NCBI GenBank assembly: GCA_945860295.1
Contig: CAMAQH010000003.1
Span: 62,001-126,000 of the forward strand
Reading direction: 5' to 3'
Source: Prosthecobacter debontii
Lineage (GTDB): Bacteria; Verrucomicrobiota; Verrucomicrobiia; Verrucomicrobiales; Verrucomicrobiaceae
Length of the DNA stretch: 64,000 bases
Shown one piece after another: positions 27,622 through 36,665 of this stretch. The notes beneath the pieces are model-generated. The model saw only the letters and a list, made by a program, of their open reading frames with translations. It did not search any database and was not told where the DNA came from. Position 1 is the stretch's first letter; the number at the start of each line of letters is the position of its first letter. The position numbers and the translations under genes are program-made.

Positions 27622-29406
27622 ATGAACCTCGTCTTTTGTTTGGTTAGCCTTCTCGGTGCCTTCCTGCCGTTTCAAGTGCAGCCCCTCATCAGCAAATTCA
27701 TCCTACCATGGTTCGGCGGCAGTCCCGGCGTGTGGACGACATGCATGCTGTTTTTCCTGGTCGTGTTGTTTGGTGGCTACAGCACAGCGCACTTGCTGGC
27801 GAAAGGTCGGCCACGCACACAGGCTTGGGTGCACGGTTCAGCGCTGCTTATCGCAGCCCTACTGCTGCCTATCGTGCTAGATGCGGCGCTGAAACCCACC
27901 AGAGCTGAAGAACCAGTCCTGCGTATTTTGATGCTGCTCGCATGGACCGTCGGCCTTCCACATCCGCAGACGGAAACACATGCTATCAAACCCACCTATA
28001 TACGCCGCGTGCTGTGGCTGCTGCTAGCAGGTTTTGCCGCACTGCTTCTGCTGAGCACCACCAATCATGTTTGTCAGGATGTCGCGATGATTCCGTTCTT
28101 ATGGGTCGCGCCTCTCAGTCTGTATCTAGTCTCACTCATCATCTGCTTTAATCATCCACGCTGGTATGCACGCAGCGCGTGGGCACTGCCGGCGCTGGCA
28201 CTGCTGTTCTATGGTAAGGCCATGTATGAGTTTGAAAATTGGACGCCGAGTTTTGTGGCTCAATTAGTCGTGCAGTTGGCCGCCATGTTCAACGTCTGCA
28301 TGGTTTGTCATGGAGAGCTCGCGCGCTTGAAGCCTGATAAAAAATTTCTCACAGAGTACTACCTACTGATGTCTGCCGGCGGTGCGCTGGGCGGGCTAAT
28401 CGTGAGCATCATGGTACCGCTGCTATTTGATACTTACTTGGAATGGTCACTGGCGCTGCTAGCGGGTTTCGCACTCGTCTCTTGGGCTGCGTTTGCGGGG
28501 CTGCCAGCCGTGTTGCGCAGTCGTCCTTGGCAGGTCGCATGGGGAATGTTGACGCTAGCAGGACTCATTTACATAGGCCGCTTGGAGTTCACTTTTGATG
28601 AGGAAAAAGAACTTTATCGTGACTTCTACGGACTGCTTTCCGTCTCCGAGTGCCAAGATGAGGACACGGGTGAAACGCTGCGCTCCTTCATCAGCGGCAA
28701 TGTCAAACATGGCCGACAAAACATAACGCCGACGCGGCGGCGTGATCCGCTGACCCATTACTCACGACCCACCGGAATCGGGCCTGCGCTTGAGACGCTG
28801 AAAAATCAGCCTGATGCCCGCGTTGGCGTCATCGGCATGGGCGCGGGCACCGTGGCCTGCTACGCTGAAAAAGGACAAACCTACCGCTTCTATGAGGTCA
28901 ATCCCAACGCCGAGCGGCTAGCATTGAAGTGGTTCACCTTCATCACAGACATGCAGACACGCGGCGCGGTTTACGAGCCCGTCATCGGTAATACACCCCT
29001 CACGCTGGAGCATGATAAACCACAGAACTTTGACGTGCTGCTGCTAGACGCCCTTAGCGGCGGCTCGGTGCCCGTGCATCTGCTCACGCGCGAGGCCTTT
29101 GAACTCTACCTGCGCCATCTAAAGCAAGACGGGATCATCGTCGTACGCATCACGAATCACTCGCTGAATCTCGCTCCCGTTGTCGCAGGAGTCGCGAGTG
29201 AGTTCGGCCTGCACAGCTCACGTCTAGCTAATGATTCAGACGAGGACGGCTGCTACCCCACGGATTACATGTTGCTGACTCGCAACGCCGTTTTCATTCA
29301 GGCGAATCCACCCATCGTCCCAGATTATGCGCGCGCTATCGACGTGCCGCTGTGGAACGATCCGCCACAATCTGTTTCAGATTCTGGACAATCGCTGACC
29401 GTATGA
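27622..29406 (+). CDS. Membrane protein with C-terminal spermidine-synthase-like domain
   Basis: A 594-residue fused protein. The first 330 residues hold about eight to ten hydrophobic helices, starting FLPFQVQPLISKFILPWFGG, a typical start of this family. From about 370 onward is a Rossmann-type aminopropyltransferase-like domain: VGVIGMGAGTVACY, FYEVNPNAERLAL, and DVLLLDALSGGSVPVHLLT where true spermidine synthases have their catalytic Asp region. Members of this family often lack proven synthase activity, so the reaction is open. It lies 7 bases after DUF1854 and overlaps the next gene by 4 bases, so it belongs to the cyanophycin-side operon. A link to arginine or polyamine metabolism is only a guess. 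Confidence 0.82.
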   Translation: MNLVFCLVSLLGAFLPFQVQPLISKFILPWFGGSPGVWTTCMLFFLVVLFGGYSTAHLLAKGRPRTQAWVHGSALLIAALLLPIVLDAALKPTRAEEPVLRILMLLAWTVGLPHPQTETHAIKPTYIRRVLWLLLAGFAALLLLSTTNHVCQDVAMIPFLWVAPLSLYLVSLIICFNHPRWYARSAWALPALALLFYGKAMYEFENWTPSFVAQLVVQLAAMFNVCMVCHGELARLKPDKKFLTEYYLLMSAGGALGGLIVSIMVPLLFDTYLEWSLALLAGFALVSWAAFAGLPAVLRSRPWQVAWGMLTLAGLIYIGRLEFTFDEEKELYRDFYGLLSVSECQDEDTGETLRSFISGNVKHGRQNITPTRRRDPLTHYSRPTGIGPALETLKNQPDARVGVIGMGAGTVACYAEKGQTYRFYEVNPNAERLALKWFTFITDMQTRGAVYEPVIGNTPLTLEHDKPQNFDVLLLDALSGGSVPVHLLTREAFELYLRHLKQDGIIVVRITNHSLNLAPVVAGVASEFGLHSSRLANDSDEDGCYPTDYMLLTRNAVFIQANPPIVPDYARAIDVPLWNDPPQSVSDSGQSLTV

Positions 29407-30560
29407 CCCGCCTCTCCTCGCTCGATGTGTATCGTGGAATCGTCATGTTCCTCGTCGGTATGCGCCTCATGGAGCTTGATGAAGTGGCGCTTAACTTTCC
29501 TGACAGTGCAGTCTGGCAATTCATCGGGTTTCATTCCTCTCACGTCCCGTGGGTTGGCTGCTCGCTCAATGACCTGATCCATCCCTCATTCGCGTTTCTA
29601 ACGGGCACAGCACTCGTGTTCTCAGTCTCATCACGAGTTAGCAAAGGGCAGTCGAAACGCAGCCTGACACTGCATGCACTATGGCGCTCTGGGGCTCTTA
29701 TTCTTCTCGGCATCTACATCCGCAGTATAGACCGTGACATTACAAACTGGACCTTTGACGAGACACTAACTCAAACTGGCCTCGGTTACATGCTGGTCTT
29801 CGCCCTAGCCTTCTGCGGTAATAAAACACGCTTGCTCTGGTGCAGCGGCTTGTTGGTCGCGCATTGGCTCATTTTTGCCCTTTACCCGATTTTGCCGCCG
29901 CATCTCGATCCCACGGCATTCAACGTGCCGGAAGGTTGGAGTCACGATTTCACCGGCTTTTTTGCCCACTGGAATCACAATCGCAATGCAGGCTGGGCTT
30001 TTGATCTTTGGCTGCTCAATACCTTCCCGCGCCTCTCCCCCTACGTCGGCTATTTGGGTGGCTACACGACGATCAATGTGCTCTCAACGATTCCGACGAT
30101 GATTCTCGGTTTAATGGCGGGGACGTGGCTGAAGCAAACCGCTCAACCTACGAAGTGTCTCGTCATCGCTGGCACATCCTGCATCGCCATCAGCTTGGCG
30201 ATGCAATTTGTTGGTATTTGCCCGATCGTTAAGCACCTCTGGACACCTTCCTGGGCGCTGTTCAGCGGCGGCTGCTGCTTCCTGATTCTGACGGCGATTC
30301 ATTACCTCGTCGATGTGTGCCAATGGCAGCGCTGGGCGTTTCCTTTCGTCGTCGTCGGCATGAACTCGCTGGCCTTTTATCTGATGCGACACGCCCTTGA
30401 TATCCCTTTGGCTGATAGCCTCAAGCAGCACTTGGGAACCCATGTTTTCCGAATCTTTGGCGATGCTTTGGCACCCGCTCTGATCGGTGCCTGTAGCTTA
30501 CTCATTCTGTGGCTCATCGTTTTATGGATGCACCGCAGGAAGCTATATCTCAGGCTATGA
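29403..30560 (+). CDS. DUF5009/HGSNAT-like multi-pass membrane protein
   Basis: A 385-residue integral membrane protein with about ten hydrophobic helices. The N-terminus RLSSLDVYRGIVMFLVGMRL matches the 'SLDxxRG' start of heparan-alpha-glucosaminide N-acetyltransferase-like and related acyltransferase families, often annotated DUF5009. Early His residues (FHSSHVPWVGCSLNDLIHPS) fit the proposed acyl-transfer site. Its ATG at 29403 overlaps the preceding stop in ATGA, the last link of a four-gene operon beginning with the ABC protein. It may acetylate a sugar or other envelope component; why it lies beside cyanophycin genes is unclear. Confidence 0.78.
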   Translation: MTRLSSLDVYRGIVMFLVGMRLMELDEVALNFPDSAVWQFIGFHSSHVPWVGCSLNDLIHPSFAFLTGTALVFSVSSRVSKGQSKRSLTLHALWRSGALILLGIYIRSIDRDITNWTFDETLTQTGLGYMLVFALAFCGNKTRLLWCSGLLVAHWLIFALYPILPPHLDPTAFNVPEGWSHDFTGFFAHWNHNRNAGWAFDLWLLNTFPRLSPYVGYLGGYTTINVLSTIPTMILGLMAGTWLKQTAQPTKCLVIAGTSCIAISLAMQFVGICPIVKHLWTPSWALFSGGCCFLILTAIHYLVDVCQWQRWAFPFVVVGMNSLAFYLMRHALDIPLADSLKQHLGTHVFRIFGDALAPALIGACSLLILWLIVLWMHRRKLYLRL

Positions 30561-30566
30561 AGTCGC

Positions 30567-31667
30567 TCAGACCAAGAGTGCATCCAGACCTTTGATGATG
30601 TCACCGTGAGTTGCAGTCACAAATTTGGTCGTCTCGCGCGTGGCATCCATGCAACCGCCGCCAGCATACACATTAAGCGGGTCACGCATGCGGTGCATGA
30701 GTTCATAAATTTTTGCGCAGGCCACTGGGTCGGCCAGGGTTTTTTCCACGAGTTGTTCCACCTTGGTTTCATCCATCTGCATCTCGCCTTCCGCATCCTG
30801 AAAAGCAGATTCGCGCCAGTGATAAATTTCGATGCACTTGGTTAGCACAGTGAAGGCCTGATCACACTTCCAGAAATTGGAGAACAAACCGCCGCCGAGA
30901 TAAAACACCCAAGACCCCTCATAGCCGGTGGCATCTTCGGAGGGTTCATCTGGATTGCGAAACCAAACACGATCCCCCGGCACATAGTAATGCATGGGCA
31001 AAGGCTGCTCCAAGGTTCCCACCTCATTCATGAAGACGTCATGAAAACGCCGCGAGGCTATCGCCTTAGTCTCCCATTGCTCCTGCAACCGCTGCAACAA
31101 TTTGGGGTGACGCTGCCGAGCCTCTTCAGCGATCGAAAGCAGGATCACGTACTCTGTAGCCCTGTAGCATGAGAATGAATACAGCGGGTCATCGAGCTTT
31201 GGCTGACAGGCTTTTCGCAGTGACTCGATCAGCGGACTACCCGGGATCAGGACAAAGCCTGTATCCTCAGAGTAGCACCAGCAATCGTTTGGCCGCTCAA
31301 CCGCCGTGGTGTGAAAGTTGAGACAAGTGCTGGTCGCGTTGCGAGCGATGTTGCGACGAATATTTACCGAGGAGATTAGTTCTTCTGCACTGGGAAATTC
31401 CAGCGCTAGCGGGCTGTTTAGCAGTGTCAGCCAAATCTCCCGCAGCAGGTCATCATCACTGTCATTCACTGAGAGTTTCAGCGTGGCTGCGAGAGCCAGC
31501 GTATCAAAATCGGGCATCCACGTTTGAGCCTCAGCCGTCAAACTCAGGTGCAGTGAATCATCATCAGTCTGCACTGAAGCAACGTGTATCTCAATGCCCA
31601 ATCGCTGCCATTCTTGCTGTAGCATGGGCAGCTCCGAGCAGACTGGGATACGCACGCCTATCTGCAT
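30567..31667 (-). CDS. Tgl-like (spore transglutaminase-fold) protein downstream of cphA2-like gene
   Basis: A 366-residue soluble protein. From about residue 95 on it follows, from memory, Bacillus protein-glutamine gamma-glutamyltransferase Tgl: NIRRNIA against RMNIVAA, YSFSCYRATEYV against YAFECATAIVI, and YVPGDRVWFRNPD...EGSWVFYLG against FLGDCLYFKNP...RGENVILLG. C167 sits at the catalytic Cys position. However, the two Glu residues that assist catalysis in Tgl appear as S166 and S252, and the His near 200 of Tgl appears as N264. Residues 1-90 are an extra N-terminal region. Activity is therefore doubtful or altered. It follows the cphA2-like gene by 85 bases on the same strand. Confidence 0.6.
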   Translation of the reverse strand: MQIGVRIPVCSELPMLQQEWQRLGIEIHVASVQTDDDSLHLSLTAEAQTWMPDFDTLALAATLKLSVNDSDDDLLREIWLTLLNSPLALEFPSAEELISSVNIRRNIARNATSTCLNFHTTAVERPNDCWCYSEDTGFVLIPGSPLIESLRKACQPKLDDPLYSFSCYRATEYVILLSIAEEARQRHPKLLQRLQEQWETKAIASRRFHDVFMNEVGTLEQPLPMHYYVPGDRVWFRNPDEPSEDATGYEGSWVFYLGGGLFSNFWKCDQAFTVLTKCIEIYHWRESAFQDAEGEMQMDETKVEQLVEKTLADPVACAKIYELMHRMRDPLNVYAGGGCMDATRETTKFVTATHGDIIKGLDALLV

Positions 31668-31752
31668 CGTATGATGGACTCTAAGGTGTTTTCAAAAAAC
31701 ATGACTTAGCCATCAACGTGACGATACGGCTCTTATTGCTCCGACCGATGAT

Positions 31753-33906
31753 TCAGGTGTAGCTCCGCAATCCATCCACCATCGCCGCATCATTCAATCC
31801 CATGGCCCAGGCGGCACCGATGGCGGCAAGAACGTTTTCGAGATGAAAGGCAAAGTGGCCACTCATAGGCAGCGCCACCTCACTTATGGCACAGAGTCTG
31901 CGGGCCGAATCGCCCTCAGCCAGAAGGATCGATTCATCCTGTACGAGCACCACACGACCACCACTCGCACGTTGCTCATTGAGGTTGGCATTCGTCGCAT
32001 CACGGGAGAAAAGCAGCACGCTGCCTTTGCAAAATGAAGCCATGCTAGCGACTTCGGCATCATCGGCATTCAGGACAGTCGTTCCGCCTGGCAGCACGAC
32101 ATCGACAACACAGCGCTTGACCTTCGTCATCTGCTCCAGCGTGTCGATATAGCCCATGCCTAGATGCTCCCCGCCGACGTTCAACACCACGCCGACTTGG
32201 CAGCGGTCATAGCCTATGCCTTCGAAGATGATGGACTCGGCACTCGTCTCACAGATGGCGATTTCAGTCCACGGATGTAGCAGCACGCCCTGCGTGCCAA
32301 AGAGGCGATCACCTTGCTTTGACTCCGCCGTGCGCGCTCCGAACTGAAGTCCATCGCTGTGACACACGCCGAGAAACTTGCCGGTTGATTTTAAAAGATG
32401 TGCCAGAAGCTTTGCCGTGGTCGTTTTGCCGTGTGTGCCCGTGATGCCGATCACGGGGATGCGACCATCCTCTCCCGGTGGGAAAAGCATGTCGACGATC
32501 GCCTCGCCGACAAGTCTCACCTTACCCACGGCGGGCTTCAAGTGCATCAGCAGGCCAGGGCTGGCATTGATCTCGACGATGGCCCCGCCTTGCTGCTCCA
32601 GCGGTTTAGAAATGTCTTCACACACCACATCCACGCCACATATATCCAACCCCGCAACCTTCGCTGCCGTCACCACATGATCGCGCACACTCGGGTGGAC
32701 ATCATCGGTGATGTCGATAGCCCAGTTAGCAAATCGAGCCACCATGACGCGCTCACCATCATGCGGCACCGAGTCAGGCTGGCAGCCTTGATTTAGTAGA
32801 TCCGCAAGGATCACCGGGTCCCATGTAGACGTGTTGATTTTATCCCAGGGGCAAGTCTCAAGCTCGCCACGGCGGGGGTCAGAGTTCAACTGCTCTTCGA
32901 CCAACTGCACGATGCTACCCTTACCATCTCCCACGACAATCGCCGGATCACCACGGCTTGCAGCGATCATGTCACTGCCAACCACCAGCAGGCGGTGATC
33001 CACCCCAGGAATGAAGCGCTCCACCATCACCCCCGTGCCCTCTTTGAGAGCTTGCGGATAGGCTTCAGTGACTTGCTCACGAGTGCCGAGATCAATAAAC
33101 ACACCGCGACCGTGATTGGCATCCGTCGGCTTCACGACGACGGGCAAGCCCACCTCTTCAGCCGCGTTCCAGGCATCAGCCGGATCACTCACCACACGGC
33201 CTGCGGGCACCGGCACACCTGCCTGTCTCAGGAAAGTGCGCGTGAGATCTTTGTCTTGGGCGATGTATTCCGCGATAGCCCCCGTGCGGTCAGATTCCGC
33301 CGTCCAGATACGGCGCTGTTTCACGCCTTGACCGAGCTGTATCAAACTGCGCCCTTCCTGCAAGCGCCGCCAAGGAATACCGCGCTCCTTCGCAGCATCC
33401 ACGATCGCTTTCGTGCTAGGCCCGAGCGCATTGCGATCCACCACATCCTGCAAACGAGTCACTTCTGCCGCGACATCAAACGTTCCGCCTGAATAGGCCG
33501 CCAGCAGCAGCTCCCGCGCACTGCGCAGACACTCCTGCACCACCACCTCATCTAGATAACGAACGATGACTTTGTAGAGGCCTTCCACACACGTCTCCCG
33601 TGCTTTACCAAAGCCTAGCTGGTGACCCGCAAGCGTCTGCAACTCCAGCGTCACATGCTCCAAGATATGCGCAGGGTAAGTTCCACGATCTAACCGCTGA
33701 AAGAAGCCGCCGCGCTCACCCACACTGCACCTATGCTCGATCATTCCCGGTAGCCATGACTTGAGTCGCTCGTTAAATCCCGTGATCTCCTCCGAAGACG
33801 CATCCTTAAGGCTGCCCAGATCCACCCAAGCTTCCAGCACAGGATAATTTGCCCAGATATTGGGACCGCGCAGGAGATGGATTTCACGAATGTCGAGATC
33901 AGGCAT
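31753..33906 (-). CDS. Cyanophycin synthetase-like protein, C-terminally shortened (CphA2 type)
   Basis: A 717-residue paralogue of the CphA at 22243-24846. It has the N-terminal LLRGPNIWANYPVLEAW, an ATP-grasp domain with VVKPTDANHGRGV, and a Mur-ligase domain with P-loop GITGTHGKTTT near 489. It stops about 120 residues early, just after GLRSYT, so the Mur-ligase lid domain is missing. The ATP-grasp segment NLSTGGTA of CphA1 reads RFANWAID here. Both traits fit CphA2-type enzymes, which re-polymerise beta-Asp-Arg dipeptides. The 85 bases downstream hold no remnant of the missing end, so the short form looks natural. The start at 33906 (MPDLDIREIH) is the family start. Confidence 0.87.
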   Translation of the reverse strand: MPDLDIREIHLLRGPNIWANYPVLEAWVDLGSLKDASSEEITGFNERLKSWLPGMIEHRCSVGERGGFFQRLDRGTYPAHILEHVTLELQTLAGHQLGFGKARETCVEGLYKVIVRYLDEVVVQECLRSARELLLAAYSGGTFDVAAEVTRLQDVVDRNALGPSTKAIVDAAKERGIPWRRLQEGRSLIQLGQGVKQRRIWTAESDRTGAIAEYIAQDKDLTRTFLRQAGVPVPAGRVVSDPADAWNAAEEVGLPVVVKPTDANHGRGVFIDLGTREQVTEAYPQALKEGTGVMVERFIPGVDHRLLVVGSDMIAASRGDPAIVVGDGKGSIVQLVEEQLNSDPRRGELETCPWDKINTSTWDPVILADLLNQGCQPDSVPHDGERVMVARFANWAIDITDDVHPSVRDHVVTAAKVAGLDICGVDVVCEDISKPLEQQGGAIVEINASPGLLMHLKPAVGKVRLVGEAIVDMLFPPGEDGRIPVIGITGTHGKTTTAKLLAHLLKSTGKFLGVCHSDGLQFGARTAESKQGDRLFGTQGVLLHPWTEIAICETSAESIIFEGIGYDRCQVGVVLNVGGEHLGMGYIDTLEQMTKVKRCVVDVVLPGGTTVLNADDAEVASMASFCKGSVLLFSRDATNANLNEQRASGGRVVLVQDESILLAEGDSARRLCAISEVALPMSGHFAFHLENVLAAIGAAWAMGLNDAAMVDGLRSYT

Positions 33907-34007
33907 GGGAGCCGAAATTACCCGTGCGGTGATAACGGGCAAGGCTTCTTGGTTAAATGTCTGGAGCACGCAAGAACCAGTCTTTGAGGCCGAATACGTA
34001 TTCCCAC

Positions 34008-35273
34008 ATGTCATGCCTTCTATTCGCTTGCCTCCTGCTTGCCAACGCCCCCGTCGCCGAACTTTCAGTAACCTCTTATCCGACGATTCAAGAAGCGCTG
34101 AATGCGAATCCGAACCGCATGTTATTTGTTCCGGCGGGTGATTATTCGATCACGGAAAAGATTCGGATTCGAGGTGAATACAGCGGCTTGATGGGACCGG
34201 GCCGCATCATCCAGCAAAGTGCAGACCAGCCGATCATTGAGATCGAGAATGCCAATGGCGCGGAGATTCGTGACCTGACTCTCACGCGACCGAAAGGGAT
34301 GATGGAGTCCCGCAATGAAGGAATCATTGCCATCAAATGCCGCGATCTTGTCATCGAAAATGTGCACGTGATCGACAACCGCAGCGCAGCCGGAGCGATC
34401 ACACTTCGTAATAGCCAGAACTGCCGCATCAGCCGCTGTCTGGTGCGGAACTACATGCGACTGAGCGTGGATGACCGCACAGCAAATAAAGACCTGGGCT
34501 ACGCCTTCAACTGCACCGACGGCACAGGCATCAGCGTGAGCTACAGCACTGGCACTTTGATCGAAAGTAATCGAGTCGTTGAGGACAATATGGTGCCGAC
34601 ACCGGAGCTAAAGGCGAAGCACAAGCTGGGTGACTGGATCAAAAAAAACGCCGAGAAAGGCAGCATCGTCAACCAGGCAACTTGGGATCTAAACTACACA
34701 GACGCCTGGCAACAAGGCTCCGGCATCATCGTCACCGCGCCAGAGGTGAGCGACCTCACTCGCATCCTGAGCAATCACATTGAAAACGCCGCGCAGGGTA
34801 TCGACCTGCATTCGGATCACGTCATCGTTTCGAACAACATCGTCGTGAATTCCTTCATGGGCATGAAGGCCATGCATGGCTCGCGCAATGTGATCATCAC
34901 AGGTAATCAGTTCGTCAAAAACTGCCTCTGGGCCATCGGCCTCATGCCTGGTGCGGCGGCGAATGCTGAAAACACCGACGGAGGATCGATCATCGCCAAT
35001 AACATCATCTCCGACTTCGGTCATGGCGACGCGCATTGGATCTGGGGAAACGAGCGCGCGCCCTTCAAATTTGATACAGGCCAGCAGCCCGACGACCCGC
35101 CGCTTACCGACGTCATCGTGCAGGGCAACATCGTCCACAGCATCGGTAAACCGCGCTACAAATACGCCGTCATAATCCCCGGCGGCCCGAACACACCGCG
35201 CGGTATGCATTTTTCCAATAACCTCTTCCACCCAGGCACACAAGGCGTGGCCAACACCGAGTTGCCGCATTGA
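34008..35273 (+). CDS. Secreted right-handed beta-helix protein
   Basis: A 421-residue exported protein (signal MSCLLFACLLLANAPVA) folding as a pectate-lyase-like parallel beta-helix. The N-terminus has the PTIQEALNA...FVPAGDYSITEKI cap common to glycan-degrading helices, followed by rungs such as IIAIKCRDLVIENVHVIDNRS, ITLRNSQNCRISRCLV and IVSNNIVVNSFMG, each with an Asn ladder. Likely substrates are polysaccharides, either as lyase or hydrolase; no catalytic set is evident. The gene is divergent from the cphA2-like gene, 101 bases apart, and is probably unrelated to cyanophycin. Confidence 0.8.
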   Translation: MSCLLFACLLLANAPVAELSVTSYPTIQEALNANPNRMLFVPAGDYSITEKIRIRGEYSGLMGPGRIIQQSADQPIIEIENANGAEIRDLTLTRPKGMMESRNEGIIAIKCRDLVIENVHVIDNRSAAGAITLRNSQNCRISRCLVRNYMRLSVDDRTANKDLGYAFNCTDGTGISVSYSTGTLIESNRVVEDNMVPTPELKAKHKLGDWIKKNAEKGSIVNQATWDLNYTDAWQQGSGIIVTAPEVSDLTRILSNHIENAAQGIDLHSDHVIVSNNIVVNSFMGMKAMHGSRNVIITGNQFVKNCLWAIGLMPGAAANAENTDGGSIIANNIISDFGHGDAHWIWGNERAPFKFDTGQQPDDPPLTDVIVQGNIVHSIGKPRYKYAVIIPGGPNTPRGMHFSNNLFHPGTQGVANTELPH

Positions 35274-35306
35274 CGCTGCATGCGAAAGCTCCCAAGATCG
35301 AGTGAG

Positions 35307-36665
35307 ATGTCCTTCCGCACCTCTCCTGCCCAGCTTACCACGATGCCGCCCGGCATCCCCTACATCATAGGCAATGAGCTAGCAGAGCGTTTTAGCTTCT
35401 ACGGGATGCGGACGATCCTTATGATCTTCATGACTCAGGCGCTCGTGAATCATGCAGGCATGAAGGATGTGATGAGCGAGCCTGAGGCTGCGAAGTGGCT
35501 GCACATCTACATGGGTGCCGTTTATCTCACGCCACTGTTAGGCGGTCTTTTGGCCGATCTCTGGTTAGGCAAATACCGAACCATCATCTGCCTGTCACTG
35601 CTCTACTGTGTGGGGCATCTCATACTGGCCCTGGATCAAACACGGCAGGGACTGTTTCTGGGGCTTTCCTGCGTCGCTCTTGGCGCGGGCGGCATCAAGC
35701 CCTGCGTGGCCTCCCATGTCGGAGATCAGTTTGGTGCCAGCAATTCACACCTGCTGCCGCGCATGTACAACTGGTTCTATTTTGCGATCAATTTTGGTTC
35801 CTTCTTCTCCACACTCCTGACTCCGTGGTTGATGAAGCACTACGGCCCGCACGTTGCCTTTGGTGTGCCTGGGATTTTCATGCTTGTCGCCACTATTCTG
35901 TTTTGGATGGGTCGGCATAAATTTGCCCATATTCCACCACAGCCGCACGTCTTCTGGCAGGAGCTTAACCGACCGGATGTGCTGCGCTCCATCGCTGGCC
36001 TCGCCATGATCTACGCCTTCATCGCCATGTTCTGGAGTTTGTTTGATCAAACCGCCTCTAGGTGGGTCACACAGGCAACTCACATGGATTTGAATGTCTT
36101 CGGTGTGCAGGTCCTGCCAGATCAAATCCAAGCCGTGAATCCCCTTTTCGTGCTGGCCATGATTCCCTTCTTTTCGCTGGTTGTTTATCCTCTCGTTGGC
36201 AAGGTCTTCACGCTCACGCCACTGCGGAAAATCTGCGCGGGCTTCGGCGTCGCCGCCGTTTCGTTCATCATTCCAGGCTTGATTGAAACCTGGATCGCCG
36301 CAGGTGAAACACCCAGCATCTGGTGGCAGATCTTGGCCTATCTCTTGATTACTTCAGCGGAGATCATGGTCTCCATCACCGCCCTGGAGTTCAGTTACAC
36401 GCAGGCTCCTGCCCGGCTAAAGTCCTTCATCATGGGCCTCTTCTACGCCAGTGTGTTTCTCGGCAATCTCTTCACCTCACTGGTCAATGCCTCGATCGAA
36501 AAAGCCGGGCTATCGAGCGCCCTGAATGGCTCAGCCTACTACTGGTTCTTCGTGCAGTGCATGGCTGTTACAACCGTGCTGTTTGTCTTCGTCGCCATGT
36601 TTTACAAAGGCCGCACTTACCTTCAGGGGGCTGACGCCGAGCCGTGCACACCTGAGATTCATTGA
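35307..36665 (+). CDS. POT-family proton-coupled oligopeptide transporter
   Basis: A 452-residue major-facilitator protein importing di- and tripeptides with protons. The diagnostic ExxERFxxYG motif is at 24-33 (E24, E27, R28), followed by helices with GAVYLTPLLGGLLADLWLGKY and the PTR2-type block YFAINFGSF. About 12 to 14 hydrophobic segments are visible. In this family, the first motif couples protons and Lys/Tyr residues bind the peptide termini. The start at 35307 is 33 bases after the beta-helix stop. Its last 7 bases overlap the convergent secreted-protein gene. Confidence 0.93.
   Translation: MSFRTSPAQLTTMPPGIPYIIGNELAERFSFYGMRTILMIFMTQALVNHAGMKDVMSEPEAAKWLHIYMGAVYLTPLLGGLLADLWLGKYRTIICLSLLYCVGHLILALDQTRQGLFLGLSCVALGAGGIKPCVASHVGDQFGASNSHLLPRMYNWFYFAINFGSFFSTLLTPWLMKHYGPHVAFGVPGIFMLVATILFWMGRHKFAHIPPQPHVFWQELNRPDVLRSIAGLAMIYAFIAMFWSLFDQTASRWVTQATHMDLNVFGVQVLPDQIQAVNPLFVLAMIPFFSLVVYPLVGKVFTLTPLRKICAGFGVAAVSFIIPGLIETWIAAGETPSIWWQILAYLLITSAEIMVSITALEFSYTQAPARLKSFIMGLFYASVFLGNLFTSLVNASIEKAGLSSALNGSAYYWFFVQCMAVTTVLFVFVAMFYKGRTYLQGADAEPCTPEIH

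Noticed and set aside
31668-31752. Frameshift causing the short end of the CphA2-like gene
   Set aside because: The 85 bases after the stop show no Mur-ligase lid sequence in any frame.
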